A stretch of 64,000 nt of DNA from Pohlia nutans (GCA_022496805.1 CM040090.1:13820001-13884000), one strand, 5' to 3'. Counted from the stretch's first letter, positions 1-11,685 are shown. Made by a program: numbers and translations. Notes: generated by a model from the sequence alone, not told the origin.

Positions 1-1034
1 TGACAATATATTTAAAACAATTCATCACAATGGTGTATGTATTATAAATGTCCTTTGTGCACACAGGAAAGAGGATCTAAAAGGGTGGCATGAAAAAATT
101 AGAGGCGGCTAGAAATTTGCTAAATGAATGCTGTAATTTTTGCATATACAACATAACTAACGTTTAAAGAACCAAAAAGTCACGTTCTAATCTTTGTCAT
201 ATTTTTTGGATTTTTACAAGTAAATTTTACCTAGGCCTCAAAAAGAAATCAAATTTATTTAATTTTTCATGAATGCAACCAAATTTGTTCAAAGAGTCTT
301 AACCCTTAAACGCCCACGATGTCGAAAAACGACATTTTGGATGAAGGGCAGAAACTTTGAAGAGCCATAACTTCTTCAGTCAAAGTCCGTTTTTGACGAA
401 ATGACTTGGGTTAGGTCCCAAACCAAGTCTAGTTTGTGTGGTAAAAATTTCAGACCCATACAATGAAGTATGAATTAATGGCATGCATTTTAGTGAAGGC
501 AGCTTTTGTTTTTGGGTTTTCAAACATGGGGCATGTTTTACCATTGCAAGCCAATTAAGTGAAATCAAATATAGTTTTTCATGAATTGTTTTTACATAAT
601 CATAATCTTAAGATGAAATCCAAAAACTTTCTAGTTGGAAGATTTTTGATCCAAATACTTTTGGTATTAGATTTGCAATGATGTTTCTATACATCAGGAA
701 TTTCGGACCCCACTGATTCTGCACTGATTCAGTGCGATTTCCGATATTTCAAGGGTTCGTACGATTTTCGCACTGATTCCGCATCGTTGCGTCATTCATC
801 GCAACTACACTGATATGACACGATGTTCGTACAAGCGGATATAGTATTGATTCGACACGATTGATACATCCATTGAAAACGTATGAATTCAGCACTCTTT
901 ATAGTCGTCAAATGTCGTGTTTTAATCGTCTTTAAAACTACACTGATTCAGTGCGTTTTTCGTGCGACATCATCTTTTCCATATCTAGATTTTATTTTCT
1001 TTTTATATCTAAATTTGATCAAAATAGTGTTATT

Positions 1035-1240
1035 AAAAAATATAAAATATAAAAATATAAAAAATAAAATAATTACTTTCCTCGCTACCTACTTCAACTA
1101 CACGGAAATTGCCCACACGTGCGGTGGGGCCCACCATAGCTTCCCAAGCTCTATCGCCAACAGTGGGATTTGAACTCTTGACCTCCCGGTTGCCAATCAA
1201 GTTCCAAACCACCAAACTACCTCAAACTCTTCATGCATAG
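1035..1240 (-). mobile_element. tRNA-derived SINE
   Basis: Read on the minus strand from about 1240, the sequence has a tRNA-like A box (TAGTTTGGTGG), then about 32 bases later a B box (AGTTCAAATCC), at about 1215-1160. A tRNA-unrelated body follows, and then an AT/T-rich tail at 1078-1035. The order A box, B box, body, T-rich tail is the layout of plant tRNA-derived SINEs such as the Au type. It is not a functional tRNA gene: the acceptor stem and anticodon arm do not fold convincingly. Exact ends and flanking duplication were not resolved. Confidence 0.6.
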
Positions 1241-1264
1241 AATGGAACTCTTTTGGTAATTATC

Positions 1265-1612
1265 GAACTTTTTTTTTCAGGGGACTTTGAATGTTTTTAA
1301 CTATGTGAAAAAAACTTTTTTTCCAATTTTTTTTGCACTAAATTATGCAGGACGTTTTCTATATTTAGGATTTTTTTCATAATTTTTTGAATTTTTGAAT
1401 TTTTTGCCAAAATCGTGATGGCAGATCATGGCTGTGAGCTGTTTTTTTTTTCAGCGGACTTTGAATGTTTTTAACTATGTGAAAAAAACTTTTTTTCCAA
1501 ATTTTTTTTGCACTAGATTATGCAAGACGTTTTCTATATCCAGGATTTTTTTCATAATATTTTGAATTTATTTATTTTTTGCCAAAATCGTGGTGGTTGT
1601 GAGCTATTTTTT
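1265..1612. repeat. Tandem duplication, two units of about 175 bp
   Basis: The block starting with a T tract and GGACTTTGAATGTTTTTAAC near 1269 recurs near 1446 with the same order of landmarks: GACGTTTTCTATAT, a T-rich stretch, TTTTTGCCAAAATCGTG, then GTGAGCT. The second copy has small losses. It lies inside the TA-flanked element, beside the SINE. Confidence 0.75.
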
Positions 1613-2838
1613 TTTGCTCCTATGATGAAAAGTACAATGATAACCAATAATACCAAATTTGAATTCTAAAAATATAAAATGTTATTTCTTTGAAATTTTA
1701 ATGTGTATTGCTTCTAAACTCTATAAATGTAGATCTTAAAATGTTTTGGGAAATTAAACTGGAAGTATAATTTAAAGAAGATTCTTGGAATATTCCAACA
1801 TATTCCAAAATATTCCAAAATAATATAAAATATTTTGAAAGATTCCAAAATATTCCAAAAATATATTAAAATATTGTACACGGATGTCGTACGAAAATAA
1901 TTTGCATTATAATAGATACTGAAATTGCACGAATATAATAAATGACATTAATATGATACGTATACGATACTGAATTCGCATTAACTAAAACCGCACGTTA
2001 TCTGTGTCTTATCAGCCATGTGATGTAAATACACGATTAACGCACGGATTCCGTCAAGCACGACTTTCGTGCGGAAACAACACTTTTTTGATAATCATTG
2101 AAAAGACACTGCATCGACACTCTAGTAATGCATATCACTTTCGTACCGTAACGACACTTCTAAATGCACGTATGACGTGCGGAATCAGTGTTTAACGATA
2201 AATGCACTGAATCAGTGCAGAATCAGTGGGGTTGGAAATTCCTGATGTAATGAAAAAAGTGAAAAAATGGATGATTTTTGAGGAGCTATATCTCCTTCAT
2301 CCACCGTTGGATTTCGACTTTATTTTTTGGGATGGATTCCAAATCGAGTCTAGTTTTAGTGGTAGAATCCTTTACTAAATCGAAGATGTTTTGAAGATAA
2401 AACATAGATTTGAGTGCAAAGGGTCTAGTTTTGGACTAATTTTCCTTTGTAAATATTTTGGCAAGAGTCACCATTGCAAGGCTATTATTTGAGCAAAGAA
2501 ATTGTTTTGATGAATATTTTTGGTTCAAGGGTATTGTTGAGATGAAGGTGAACAACTTTCTAGTTGGAGATGTTTTCATTGCAATGGGTCTATTGGTAGC
2601 ATTTCCACTCTAAAGTGAAAATGATGCAATTTTGTAGCCTATTTTGAGTACTAATGCATTATGATCTCGCAATCTATGAGGCTTCATGACCCAAACTTTG
2701 GTCCACATGATTTACAATAAGTCTACTACAAGATTGTACGGTTGAGATCTAAATAGCTTGCCTTTGAATTCATCTATGACACTTTTTTCAAAATTGTGTT
2801 TCTTGGCTTGGGACCCCCCTTGGGCATTTAAGGGTTAA

Positions 2839-5189
2839 TATCTTAGGTTGTATGAAAATATCAATAAACTATCTACAATTGACACTAAATGAAGATGTAA
2901 ATTAGCATCAATTATTATAAAACAATGAATGGTTTCATTACCAAATTCATTTAGTAAGTTGATAATCTAAATTGATGAACTAGTCCCAATTGTGCACACT
3001 AAGATGTTTTTTCCAGTCACACATTTTAATGACCGCAATAATAAGATTCATCACTCTCTCACATGGACCATTTAGTGATGGTCCTGGGTTCTCGATATGT
3101 TTTTCCAAATCACCCATTTCAGTAGCTGCAACAATAAGATTTATTGTTGTGTCACATTAATCCCTTGGTGATGATTCTAAATTATTGAAAGCACTAGATT
3201 GACTTGCAATGCATTGCCTTGCACCACTAGAAGGATCACGAAGTGCACACGTTGACCACTTGAAAGAGACATTAAGACTCTTCTCGACCCTTCAATCTTA
3301 TAACTAACTTTATTGTGAGTACATTTTCATTCGAACTAATGCTCTTAGGATCATCAATCATAGCCGGACTGGTGTCTATAGGTACAACTACATGCAATGT
3401 GGGTACAGTCACAACTATGGTCACAATATCAAGGCCCACTAGGCTTTGGCATAGGCGATGGATTTACGTTCGATATACGTTTTTCGTATGTATATTGTAA
3501 AAAAAAAGTACATAATACATATTACAAACATGTAAATTTTATCATGATGTGTTTTTTCATGTTTGTAATATGTTTTTCGTATGTTCTTTATATGATGAAC
3601 ATACGTAAAATTTATGTTGAACGTAATCACCCATGTTTATCTTAACAACATACGTAAAACATTGCAAAAACATGACTTATCAAATTTGTGATGTTCCCCA
3701 TGACTTACAATTTTTTTTTTATTCTCATAAATGATTAATATCATTAAATGTTATAATAAGTTGCATCATATCACACCATGTCACATTTTTCATTCTTCTT
3801 AACATTGTATTCCACTACATTGCATCTTTCATTCTAAGTTACATGATATTGCACTACATTGCACCTTTGATTCTAAATCACATCATATCGCAATTTGTTG
3901 CACCGTTCTTTATAACTTGCATAACATTGCAAGTTATAAAGAAAGGTGCAACGAATTGTAGCCATTTACCATCATAGTCATTTTTTTAATGATATCAAGT
4001 TAACCCTTCATTCTTAATTTGAGCCTTGATTACGTATTACATCTTATTGCAAATCAATGTTAATGATGGCATGTTTACTTACCTGGAACCATTCTTTTTA
4101 TTCATATGATTTCATACTTCATTTCAAAAATTTGAACTTTCCTTTTTGAAATTCCAATGCCGTTTTATTTATTAACCTTTGAATGTCCACTCACATGAGA
4201 GGTCATTTGGAACCAAAAATCCCAACCTAGTATCTCAATATTACTTTTGTAGCCAATATGCTCAACTAGAGCCCTTATTCAAATTGCATTATTTATCTAA
4301 TAGAGTTGTTCATTTGACACACATTGAAACACAAAATCATACATGAACTCATAGACTTATAGATGGTTAAAGTTTTGTTGACTTTGGATAAAGCTCCAAT
4401 TTATAATGTCTATTTCTTACTGAATATTGACTATTTTATGGACGTTTAAGGGTTTAGTTTGACTTTTATTTAAACCAATTCTAGCATCTCATTGGGATGT
4501 CATAGCAACTCGTCAAAAAAAAACATCTTATGATCACTCAAAAATGACAAATGGACCCTAAGTATGTAAGTTGAGGCCTAAACTAGTTTTGACATAAAGG
4601 TCAATATTAAAATTTGAAAACGTCAAAAAATTTAGATGTTGTCCAAATGATTGAGAAATTAAAGCACAACATGCCAAAAAAATTGGTTTACTGAAAGCAA
4701 TTGCTTGCTACAATAATTATTTTTTAAATCGTGAAAATTGGTAAACAAATCCTTTAAAATATTCCATATACCAAACCTCATTTTTCAAAAAACAAAATAA
4801 AATTTGGCACAACTGTGTTGACCATGCCCTCTACCTACACAAATGTGCATTAAATTCTCAGATGAAAGCATAGACAAAAACAACGTTCACGGATAGAAAC
4901 TTGTAAAAAACCATTCAATGTCATGTGATTCAACTTGTACTTGTTTTGTTTAAGAATAGCAACATTGAATTTTTACAATCAAACTTCCATTTCATTTCAA
5001 AAAGGTGTTGACAACCCACATTTACAAATTCCATTCTTTGACTACTGGAAAAATTATGCTTTAAAACCAATCACTACTGACACATAACCATGAACTCATT
5101 TCTTTGTCCCACTAGTTTACATAAATACATTTTACTTCATCCATTTAACACCTACCACTTTTGAGTCCCTACCGAGGTCCCTACCTACA
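2839..5189. other. AT-rich intergenic stretch without recognisable gene
   Basis: No ORF here has family resemblance or consistent splice structure. From 3440 to 3650 there is a degenerate palindromic zone rich in CATACGT and TTACAAACATG. From 3760 to 3960 a loose repeat of CAT(C/T)ATATCACA and CATTGCACC recurs. A compact hairpin is listed separately. The rest looks like decayed repeat. Confidence 0.6.
3891..3958. repeat. 30-bp-arm hairpin
   Basis: CAATTTGTTGCACC... at 3891-3920 is the inverse of ...GGTGCAACGAATTG at 3929-3958, with 28 of 30 positions paired around an 8-base loop. It could be the core of a small MITE or a small-RNA precursor. Nothing in the sequence decides between these. Confidence 0.6.
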
Positions 5190-5192
5190 TGA

Positions 5193-5331
5193 GGGCCTCT
5201 TTACACTCAAGGTGAGAAGATGCGAGGAGAAAAATTTCAACCAATAGGAAGTTTAAAAAACGAGAAGACCAGTTTCTCATTGGCTGAAATTTCTCTCCAC
5301 ACAGCTTCTCACCTCTAGTGTAAAGAGGCCC
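5193..5331. mobile_element. Tourist/PIF-Harbinger-type MITE, 139 bp
   Basis: The ends are GGGCCTCTTTACACT at 5193 and its complement AGTGTAAAGAGGCCC ending at 5331. The 3-bp sequence TGA lies on both sides (5190-5192 and 5332-5334). GGGCCT ends with a 3-bp target duplication are typical of Tourist MITEs. The arms stay complementary inward, including GAGAAGATG/CTTCTC, so the element folds into a long hairpin. Confidence 0.75.
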
Positions 5332-5975
5332 TGAATTCTTAACTGATAAGTTATCTTTCCTTTCAAACCTGACTACACATGTGACCCTGCATGAAATCTG
5401 ATCACGTGGCGCTTTTGATGTCCCTACCAGAATGCCCAAGTACTAATTCTCAATGGATGGATGTCTCCTGTTGTGACTTTCAATTGCATGGTTGAAACGC
5501 CACTACTTTGTTGACAACGGTAGCTCCTGAAGAATGTTTTTTTCTTTCACGGCGTGTGGCGATCGATCGTCTCCTCTCCTCGGGCGCGTCTTTGAATGTC
5601 GTCTCTGAATATTGTTGCAACAACGGCGCGCGTTGTAGGCTAGAAACATTAATTGAACCTCACCTTGACTTTTCAAACGGAGTCGCCGGAGCGACCAATA
5701 TAAATCAGCTCTCGATCGTTACCATTTCCATCATCTCACGCTCAATCAGCTCTCAAATTGGTCTCTCGCAACAATCGTCTCATTCTGTCTTTCAATCTTC
5801 CGCTTTGGAATAGAATTCTCCTGATAATTGAGAACTTTTTCTCGTGTTGTTGATTCACCAATCTGGGCTCCGCTCTTGTACCAATCAGTCTTCCGGTTTT
5901 GCAACAGAGTTCGATCTCCGGGTATTCGGAACTGGTTCAATTTTCTAGTGTTGTGTGTTGATTCATCGATCAGTG

Positions 5976-6708
5976 ATGGCGTCGACGATGTTGTCGTACA
6001 GGGAGGCGTTCGTATTGGCAGATAAGAACACGCTCCGGAGGTGTGAGTCGCTTCTGATGCGGTTGCCGAGGGAGGTAGCAAGTTCTAGACCATCAGTGCG
6101 GAAGCCGATTTGGGTGTTTCTGAAGGGAATTCAGGGGTTCGACGACGCACGCGCTGCGGAGTGTCTGTCGCTGCTTCTCGATGCGCAGTTCGACTCCCTG
6201 AGCATTTTGAAGCTGGCCACCACACAGGACTTGATCGAGGACGCGGGTCTCAGACCTGAGGATGCTCTCGACATCGTTTCTAACGTTGCCAGAATACACG
6301 TCGATACGGTTGTTGAATCCACTCCGGTTGCCGTGTCGACCGGGTTTGCCTTACCCTGGGCCTGTACGTGACACTGGAAGCTTTGGAGAGTTTAGCCCCC
6401 GGGGCTAAACTGGCTTGGGGGGCTAAACCAGGAAGTTTAGCCCCGGCTAAACCCAAATCTCTCCTTTTTAGCCCCGGCTAATTTGTGTTTTAGCCCCGGC
6501 TAGTGGTACAGAAAGGGGGCTAATGGTACAAAAAATTTAGCCCCTCCTCATTTTTCACAAAGTGCAAGAGGGGGCTAAAGAGGGAGCTAAACTACCCCAG
6601 TTTAGCCCCGGCTAAACTGATCAAAGTTTCCAGTGGTGAATCCTATCAGCCTCTGTCAGAGCTGCTCAAGATGAATACTCGATCCCTGAAATGAGTTTCC
6701 GTCGGTGA
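5976..6708 (+). CDS. Unrecognised two-exon gene, about 148 residues
   Basis: Exon 1 (5976-6363) opens with ATG in GTGATGGCG and encodes MASTMLSYREAFVLADK..., then a Ser/Arg-rich turn (REVASSRPSVRK), then a helix-rich part ending with TTQDLIEDAGLRPEDALDIV near residues 85-105. This last part loosely recalls a SAM or helix-hairpin-helix fold, a weak impression. A good donor (GTACGT at 6364) and the acceptor CTATCAG before 6650 join in phase to a short exon 2 ending ...EYSIPEMSFRR and TGA at 6706. Without splicing the frame stops at 6369, in the MITE flank. GC content and codon use rise sharply over exon 1 compared with its surroundings, which supports coding. I do not recognise the family. Exon 2 is tentative, and more exons or pseudogene status remain possible. 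Confidence 0.5.
6372..6635. mobile_element. MITE, 264 bp, rich in TTTAGCCCCGGCTAAA, in the predicted intron
   Basis: The termini are CACTGGAAGCTTTG and CAAAGTTTCCAGTG, flanked by GTGA on both sides (6368-6371 and 6636-6639). The interior repeats the palindrome GTTTAGCCCCGGCTAAAC and variants at least six times, in both orientations. No ORF. Removing the element and one GTGA gives a continuous intron. The superfamily is uncertain. Confidence 0.75.
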
Positions 6709-7748
6709 ATTGTTGTTGAGAGAATTCACTCTGCATCAAGGAACCATGATTGTACCCCATTCCAAGGTAGCAATGGCCACTGGTTACCGATTATTGGTTT
6801 AAGTCACAGATTCTATCTCCCAAAGGAAGCAGCAAGGATACTTAGGATAGATCTCGCTATCCATATTTTAGAGGTGAACTACCCAACAGATTCTTTATCT
6901 TCAGTTAAGGAATAAAACATTGATAGAAATCCTCACGGTCGAAAAAAAAGACCCATGAGAAGACTCCATATGACGAATTAAACTAGTTGTGAGTCTTTTG
7001 GGCTCAATTCTCTTGTTTATGAGGGTTCTACTCGTTGGCATGGGCTTCTGGGATATGGCAGAAGTTGAGTCGACATGGCTAGGTAGAGGTATATATATCA
7101 TGTGCAATATTTAGTGAGCACAACATTCTTTTGACTGCCTTGTGAAGGCAGTCTTGGTTCATTTACCTGGGAATCATTCTTTCCTGTGCCAGGTTTGAGG
7201 AAACTCACAGCCAGGGTGTACATCTTAAAGTTCCAATGAAATCATACATTGTGATACACATTGACAGTCTGTCCCCAATTTTATTCACCGTAATGTATTG
7301 GTGTCGCTAGATGAACAATATCTGTGACCTGCGACACAGGGAGCTCATAATGGTTTCCCTGTGTGCGTTTTCCTTTTAGTCTAACTTTTCCCACCCAGCC
7401 TCAAGAGTTGACACTAGTTAAACTTTCCTTTTAGAAGCAGGTGAGTCAACATTAAATTGGTGAATAAGCAGCTTTACGACTCAGAGGGAAATCACACAGA
7501 GAATCGCATATGAAAAAATGCTTGCGGATGAAAGCGTCGGGATAGCCACGAGTGCTCAAGCGCATGGGCACAAATAGGGGAAATGTTTTTGTCCTTCACC
7601 TTTGAAGTACTAATTTAAATATAAACCAAGGTCCCCACACAAGCTTCTTAAGGGCCCTATTTAGAGCACAAATATCCTCTAATGCCTCTTCCAATTATTT
7701 GTTACGCCTCCTATTCATCGCCACTATTCATCATCTCTTAATCCCTAA
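6709..7748. other. Intergenic stretch, no gene seen
   Basis: No ORF resembles a known family. Small features only: an inverted CTGCCTTGTGAAGGCAG near 7135-7152, and several ACACAGGGA / TCCCTGTGT units near 7335-7365 that resemble the iterated motif of the foldback element at 50.7 kb. The first 100 bases may still be 3' untranslated or further exons of the upstream gene. Confidence 0.5.
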
Positions 7749-8050
7749 GAGCATCTCCACCCATGCTTGCTAAAGGTGACTCGCTAAAATTATTCATCTA
7801 TATTTGAAGAGCCCTTGAAATCATACTCCCCCACCCTTAAACGTCCCTCAAGCACCAAAAGTGCAAGTCAAATAGTCAATGCACCAATCACAAGTAGAAT
7901 GTCAATTCAGTCAACTAAACATAGATTTGGAGGGCCATGATTTCTTGACACGCCAAAGTTGAGGGTCAAGAGGCATTTTTGAAGGGCCCTTAGCATTTCT
8001 CATCCACTTATTGCGTGTGAGACTCTTGGCGCGTATGGGCGGAGATGCTC
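7749..8050. mobile_element. Harbinger-type MITE, 302 bp
   Basis: Ends GAGCATCTCCACCCATGC (7749) and GGGCGGAGATGCTC (8050) are inverted, with TAA on each side (7746-7748, 8051-8053). A 3-bp TAA/TTA duplication points to the PIF/Harbinger superfamily. The interior (GAAGAGCCCTTG ... GTCAAGAGGCATTTTTGAAG) is shared with the elements at 34.2-35.3 kb, which are the same length. Confidence 0.8.
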
Positions 8051-8052
8051 TA

Positions 8053-8554
8053 AAGGACCACAACTATGTTTCCCTTCAAACACTCCAAAGTACACCTTCT
8101 CATAGAAAGACAAATAGTTTTTGATCTAAAACCCTTTTGACCAATTCAACCGTAAGATATTTCAACCAACTTGAATTTGTCACAAGCTACAAATTTTCAA
8201 CCGTTCAAGGTTTTTCAATAGTAAAATTATAAGCTTCAAGGTTGGTTGCACTTTCTTTTTTGACTTGCTCCCCAAGTTTGAAACTTTTTAAAAATGATCA
8301 AATTTGAGACTAACATTTTCATTTTGGGCATTTTCAGAAAGTTTCAAACTTGGGGCAGGTGGACCAAAAAGCAAAGTGAAATCAACTTTGTAGCTTATAA
8401 TCTTACTTTTGAGGAACCTTACACGGTTGAAAATTTGTAAGTGCTAGTAAATTCAAGTTGGTTGAAATATCCTACGATTGAATTGCCTTTTTATGAGAAG
8501 GGGTACTTTTAGGTAGCTTTGGAGTTTTTGAAAAGAAACATAGTTGTGGTCCTT
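8053..8554. mobile_element. TA-flanked foldback element, 502 bp
   Basis: AAGGACCACAACTATGTTTC at the left is mirrored by GAAACATAGTTGTGGTCCTT at the right, with TA outside both. Arms of about 180 bp stay complementary inward (CCAACTTGAATTTG / CAAGTTGGTTG; CTTCTCAT / ATGAGAAG). It abuts the 7.75-kb MITE, sharing its TAA. No ORF. A Stowaway-like classification is an inference from the TA. Confidence 0.75.
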
Positions 8555-8644
8555 TAGGATTTAACATGAATGTGGTTCAATAAATCCTTTATTTAAGTCA
8601 CCTAAAGAGAAGGCGCAAAAGGGTTGAGTTGCAAATAGTTTCAA

Positions 8645-8925
8645 CGGAAGTTCACATAGGAGGAGTCTACCTTCTCTTCAACAGAATGATGTGGAATATT
8701 TCACATCACATGAGTAGCTTTGAGGGCAAGTGGCATTAAACAAGAACAACTAACCATGGTCAACAATAATCGAAAGCACTCACTCAGATATAATTCAATA
8801 GTGTCTTGTAATTGTTTACTTGATTCAATAGCTGGATCACTAGTCACTCCATCTATAGAGGTGGATGAAATTAAAAGGCAGCCTTCTTGCAGGCTACTGA
8901 ATGTTATGGTATTTTCAACTGTTGA
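8645..8925. repeat. Dispersed repeat, second copy at 41.5 kb
   Basis: The segment from the AGAATGATGTGG area through ACATCACATGAGTAGCTTTG, GGCATTAAACAAGAACAACT and ATTCAATAGTGTCTTGTAAT to AGGCTACTGAATGTTATG matches 41527-41818 in the same order and orientation. Ends are not sharp and no terminal repeat was found. It could be a SINE or a decayed element body. Confidence 0.65.
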
Positions 8926-9172
8926 CAAACATTCCCACACCTGAATATCAACCTCAGATAGAAATGGATGAAAAATCGTCTGTCGGATGACGCTAATTGG
9001 GACTCAGGAAGTGGCACTCCGGGCCACAAGATATAATGAACGAGAACGAGCGAGAAGAGATAGGGATGAATGCTGTGTATCGTGGTACATGTATCATCTA
9101 AAAGTGCCCAATCATGGATGACGATAAAAATCATCCATCCAGAGTCGTCTCTCAGGATGCGAGAACTTCCTC

Positions 9173-10859
9173 ATGGAAGCGCTGATTGTCGCCATAGCCA
9201 AGATGACGTCCACTTCCTTGTACCTCCCGCAGGCTTGCAAGGTCCACGCGACAGTGTTTGCAAGCTCCTCGAGTACTTCTTCTACGGATTCCGCGTTTTT
9301 TAGACCTAGTGTTTCTTTTTTTGGACAAGCATTGGAATTACGGTGCTCTCATCAACGAGGATGGCGGGGTTGCAGGCCCGCTGGTCCCGTGGGAGTGCGA
9401 GCGGAGGAGGTGAAAGAGAAGACTCAGGCCATAGGACTGTCCAGGGAGACGGGCGGTCAGTGGTTGAGCTGTACGACTCGCCATATTCGAATTTACGCTG
9501 GCTATGTTGATCCCGAAACGAAGGTTATGGACCAATCGCAGCTGGATAAGCTCACTCTCATGCTCGACCCCGACAATGAGTTCGTGTGGCCTGAGGAGAT
9601 GACGGAGAAAGTTTTTAATCAATTTAGAGAACTCGTCGAAACCTATGCTGTAAGTTTCTTGAATCTCATCTTTAAATTTCTTTAAGTTCCGAATTGTACA
9701 TTGAGTTCCAAATATTCTCACTTATACATCGTTGGAGTAAAATATGAGTGGAATTTGGCTTGGAAGCCTGACGCAATTTTACTCCACACTGAGGTTTCGA
9801 AATCATTCAAATCTCATCTGTAAATGTCTTTAAATTCCGAATTGTACATTGAGTTCCAAATATTCTCGCTTATACATCGTTGGAGTAAAATATGAGTGGA
9901 ATTTGGCTTGGAAGCCTGACGCAATTTTACTCCACACTGAGGTTTCGAAATCATTCAAATCTCATCTTTAAATGTCTTTAAATTCCGAACTGTACATTGA
10001 GTTCCAAATATTCTTGCTTATATATCGTTGGAGTAAAGTATGAGTGGAGTCCGGCTTGGAAGCCTTCCGCAATTTTGCTCCACACTGAGGTTTCGAAACC
10101 ATGAATCCAGAGGCCTTTCTGGAGGATCTTGTAGTTAGACTGGACCAATGGATCATTCTCCAGTTAGTGTCCTTTCTCATGCGCTGTTTAAGGAGACCTG
10201 CTGGTTGCGAAGATTTTGACCACGTGACCTTCTAACCTAAGGCATCTTCGCTACAGCTAATCCCGGGCGCTCAAAGTAAACTTAATTTTCTTACATGTCA
10301 TTTTTCTGTTTTTTATAACCTTACAGATGTAAATAGTCATATCTCCATCTTCTAAATTGTTCTATACACATATTCATAGTGCTATAATGTACGTGTTTGG
10401 TTGAAGCATGAAATTTAAAAAAATTTAGGAATAACATCACATTAAAAGCTAAGCTAATTGACAAACAAAAGTACAATAAAGTCTTAGTTCCGTTCATGAA
10501 GCTACACCACATAGTTCAATGCAGTATTTGAAATGAACGGGAAAATTTGTTAGCACTCTGAAAAGTTTCATTATGCGGTATCACGTGTGAATCATGGAAA
10601 CAGATACTTAGCTTTATGTTGTTCCAAGGAATGCAATGTCATATTGGTGTTAACTGAGTTGCATGAATGGTTGCAGGGAGCAGATTTGACGGAGTATACA
10701 CTGCGATTGATCGGCTCTGACTTAGAGCACTACATTCGCAAGCTGCTGCTTGCTGGAGAGCTGAAATATAACTTGGATTGCAGGGTATTAAATTTTAGTA
10801 TGGGGAAACCTCGTATGGATCCCGCCGAATTGGACGACGTGGAAGTGGAGGAGGAATAG
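9173..10859 (+). CDS. ndhM: Chloroplast NDH complex subunit NdhM (2 exons)
   Basis: NdhM is a nuclear-encoded stromal-arm subunit of the chloroplast NAD(P)H dehydrogenase-like complex, which passes electrons from ferredoxin to plastoquinone in cyclic flow. Exon 1 is 9173-9649 and exon 2 is 10677-10859. Donor GTAAGT and acceptor TTGCAG join in frame at VETYA-GADLTEY. The family core starts at [10 protein letters not shown] (about residue 102) and continues with [42 protein letters not shown] and an acidic tail ending EVEEE. The first 100 residues are rich in Ser, Thr and Arg, as expected of a transit peptide; translation could also start at the second Met (9203). Total is about 219 residues. 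The cyanobacterial form lacks the extension. The intron carries a 148-bp satellite. The family identity is recognised from memory, and the core motifs are clear. Confidence 0.93.
9661..10102. repeat. Intronic satellite, three units of 148 bp
   Basis: The landmark CGAATTGTACATTGAG begins at about 9690, 9838 and 9986, giving a constant 148-bp period. Each unit also holds ATCGTTGGAGTAAA, TTGGCTTGGAAGCCT and CACTGAGGTTTCGAAA. Units 1 and 2 are almost identical; unit 3 has several substitutions and ends after the TTTCGAAA landmark. The array starts about a dozen bases after the ndhM donor site and lies wholly within its intron. Confidence 0.9.
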
Positions 10860-11685
10860 GCTGTATTTATAAGAACGGAGCTGAATTTTAGCGGCGGTGT
10901 AATGTAGTGTAACCACATCAGATACACATAGCAGCTTTTTGCAGGGTCATATCATGAGTACATTCTTTTGCCATGTGCAGTATCCAGCAGCCAATAAATC
11001 CCGAACTGCTAGCTACTGATTCTCCATCAATCGGTTATGCCAGTTCACACCATCGACTTTGTCTATCGTGTTCGAATTTCACATGTAGTGTAGGTGAATT
11101 ATTGGGCGCCACCACTGTAGAGTTGTCTGAGTGGGAGATGATGAAGATGAATATCACTTACCGCAAGCAAGGTTGGCGTGTTTGGGTACATGTATTCTAC
11201 ACAGAGCATCAAACATGACAAAGGCTTAAGTGCTAGAGTCAAATTGAAGTTCTTAAAATTAAAGAACTTGTTCTTGTTGCCGTCTATCATCCATTCTTGT
11301 GCCCGTGTCTGGTTCCAGAAACCAAGTGCAACAACAAAGAACAACTGGTGCTCCTCACAGTTTTAAGGTGCCTTACAATCATACAATTACTGGAACACAT
11401 AAGAGTCCAATTGATCACAATAATTGCAATCAGTTGGACACTCTTGCAATCCCTCACTCATTCTTGCGCTGGCCGGAAACATATTGTACACCATTCATTC
11501 AAAATAAAAACTAAGAAACTTAAAAAAGAACAAACGAATTCTTCCAAACATAATAGAAAATCATGGTTTGAATTTTCTCTGAATCTGTTGATTGCAAAGC
11601 TTTTCCATGGGTAATACCGGTATAAGTTAGTGCAGGCATTCTTTCAATTCATACTTGCAAGGAAGCTACTTAAATCGATACTCAG
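10860..11685. other. Interval between the convergent ndhM and GalDH genes
   Basis: The two genes converge on this 0.8-kb interval. The first 100 bases past the ndhM stop are probably its 3' untranslated region, and the last part that of L-galactose dehydrogenase. No repeat or additional gene was recognised. Confidence 0.5.

Larger units (their letters stand above)
691..2249. mobile_element. Nested TA-flanked element with about 45-bp inverted repeats
   Basis: The terminal inverted repeats run from CATCAGGAATTTCGGACCCC at 692 to its near-perfect complement ending at 2247. A TA dinucleotide lies on each side, suggesting a TA duplication. Just inside are repeated units of CACTGATTCAGTGC and variants (about 718-745, 945, 2205-2225), possibly subterminal transposase-binding sites. 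The interior is AT-rich and has no long ORF, so it is non-autonomous. It sits inside the TTAA element and itself contains a SINE and a tandem duplication. Tc1/mariner-like ancestry is inferred from the TA site only. Confidence 0.65.
299..2838. mobile_element. TTAA-flanked non-coding transposon, interrupted by a second element
   Basis: The left end reads TTAA then CCCTTAAACGCCCA from 299. The right end reads TGGGCATTTAAGGG then TTAA, ending at 2838. The termini are therefore inverted and flanked by a TTAA target duplication, as in piggyBac-type elements. The interior has no convincing ORF. The native interior is the two flanks, 303-690 and 2250-2834; the middle is a separate insertion. The outer-inner order is clear because the flanks are AT-rich single-copy-like sequence broken by the inner terminal repeats. 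Assignment to piggyBac rests only on target site and termini. Confidence 0.7.

Noticed and set aside
1160..1235. Functional tRNA gene
   Set aside because: A and B box-like motifs are present, but the cloverleaf is poor and the segment continues into a T-rich tail; better read as a SINE.
299..2838. Autonomous piggyBac element with transposase
   Set aside because: No ORF with transposase features on either strand; the size comes from nested insertions.
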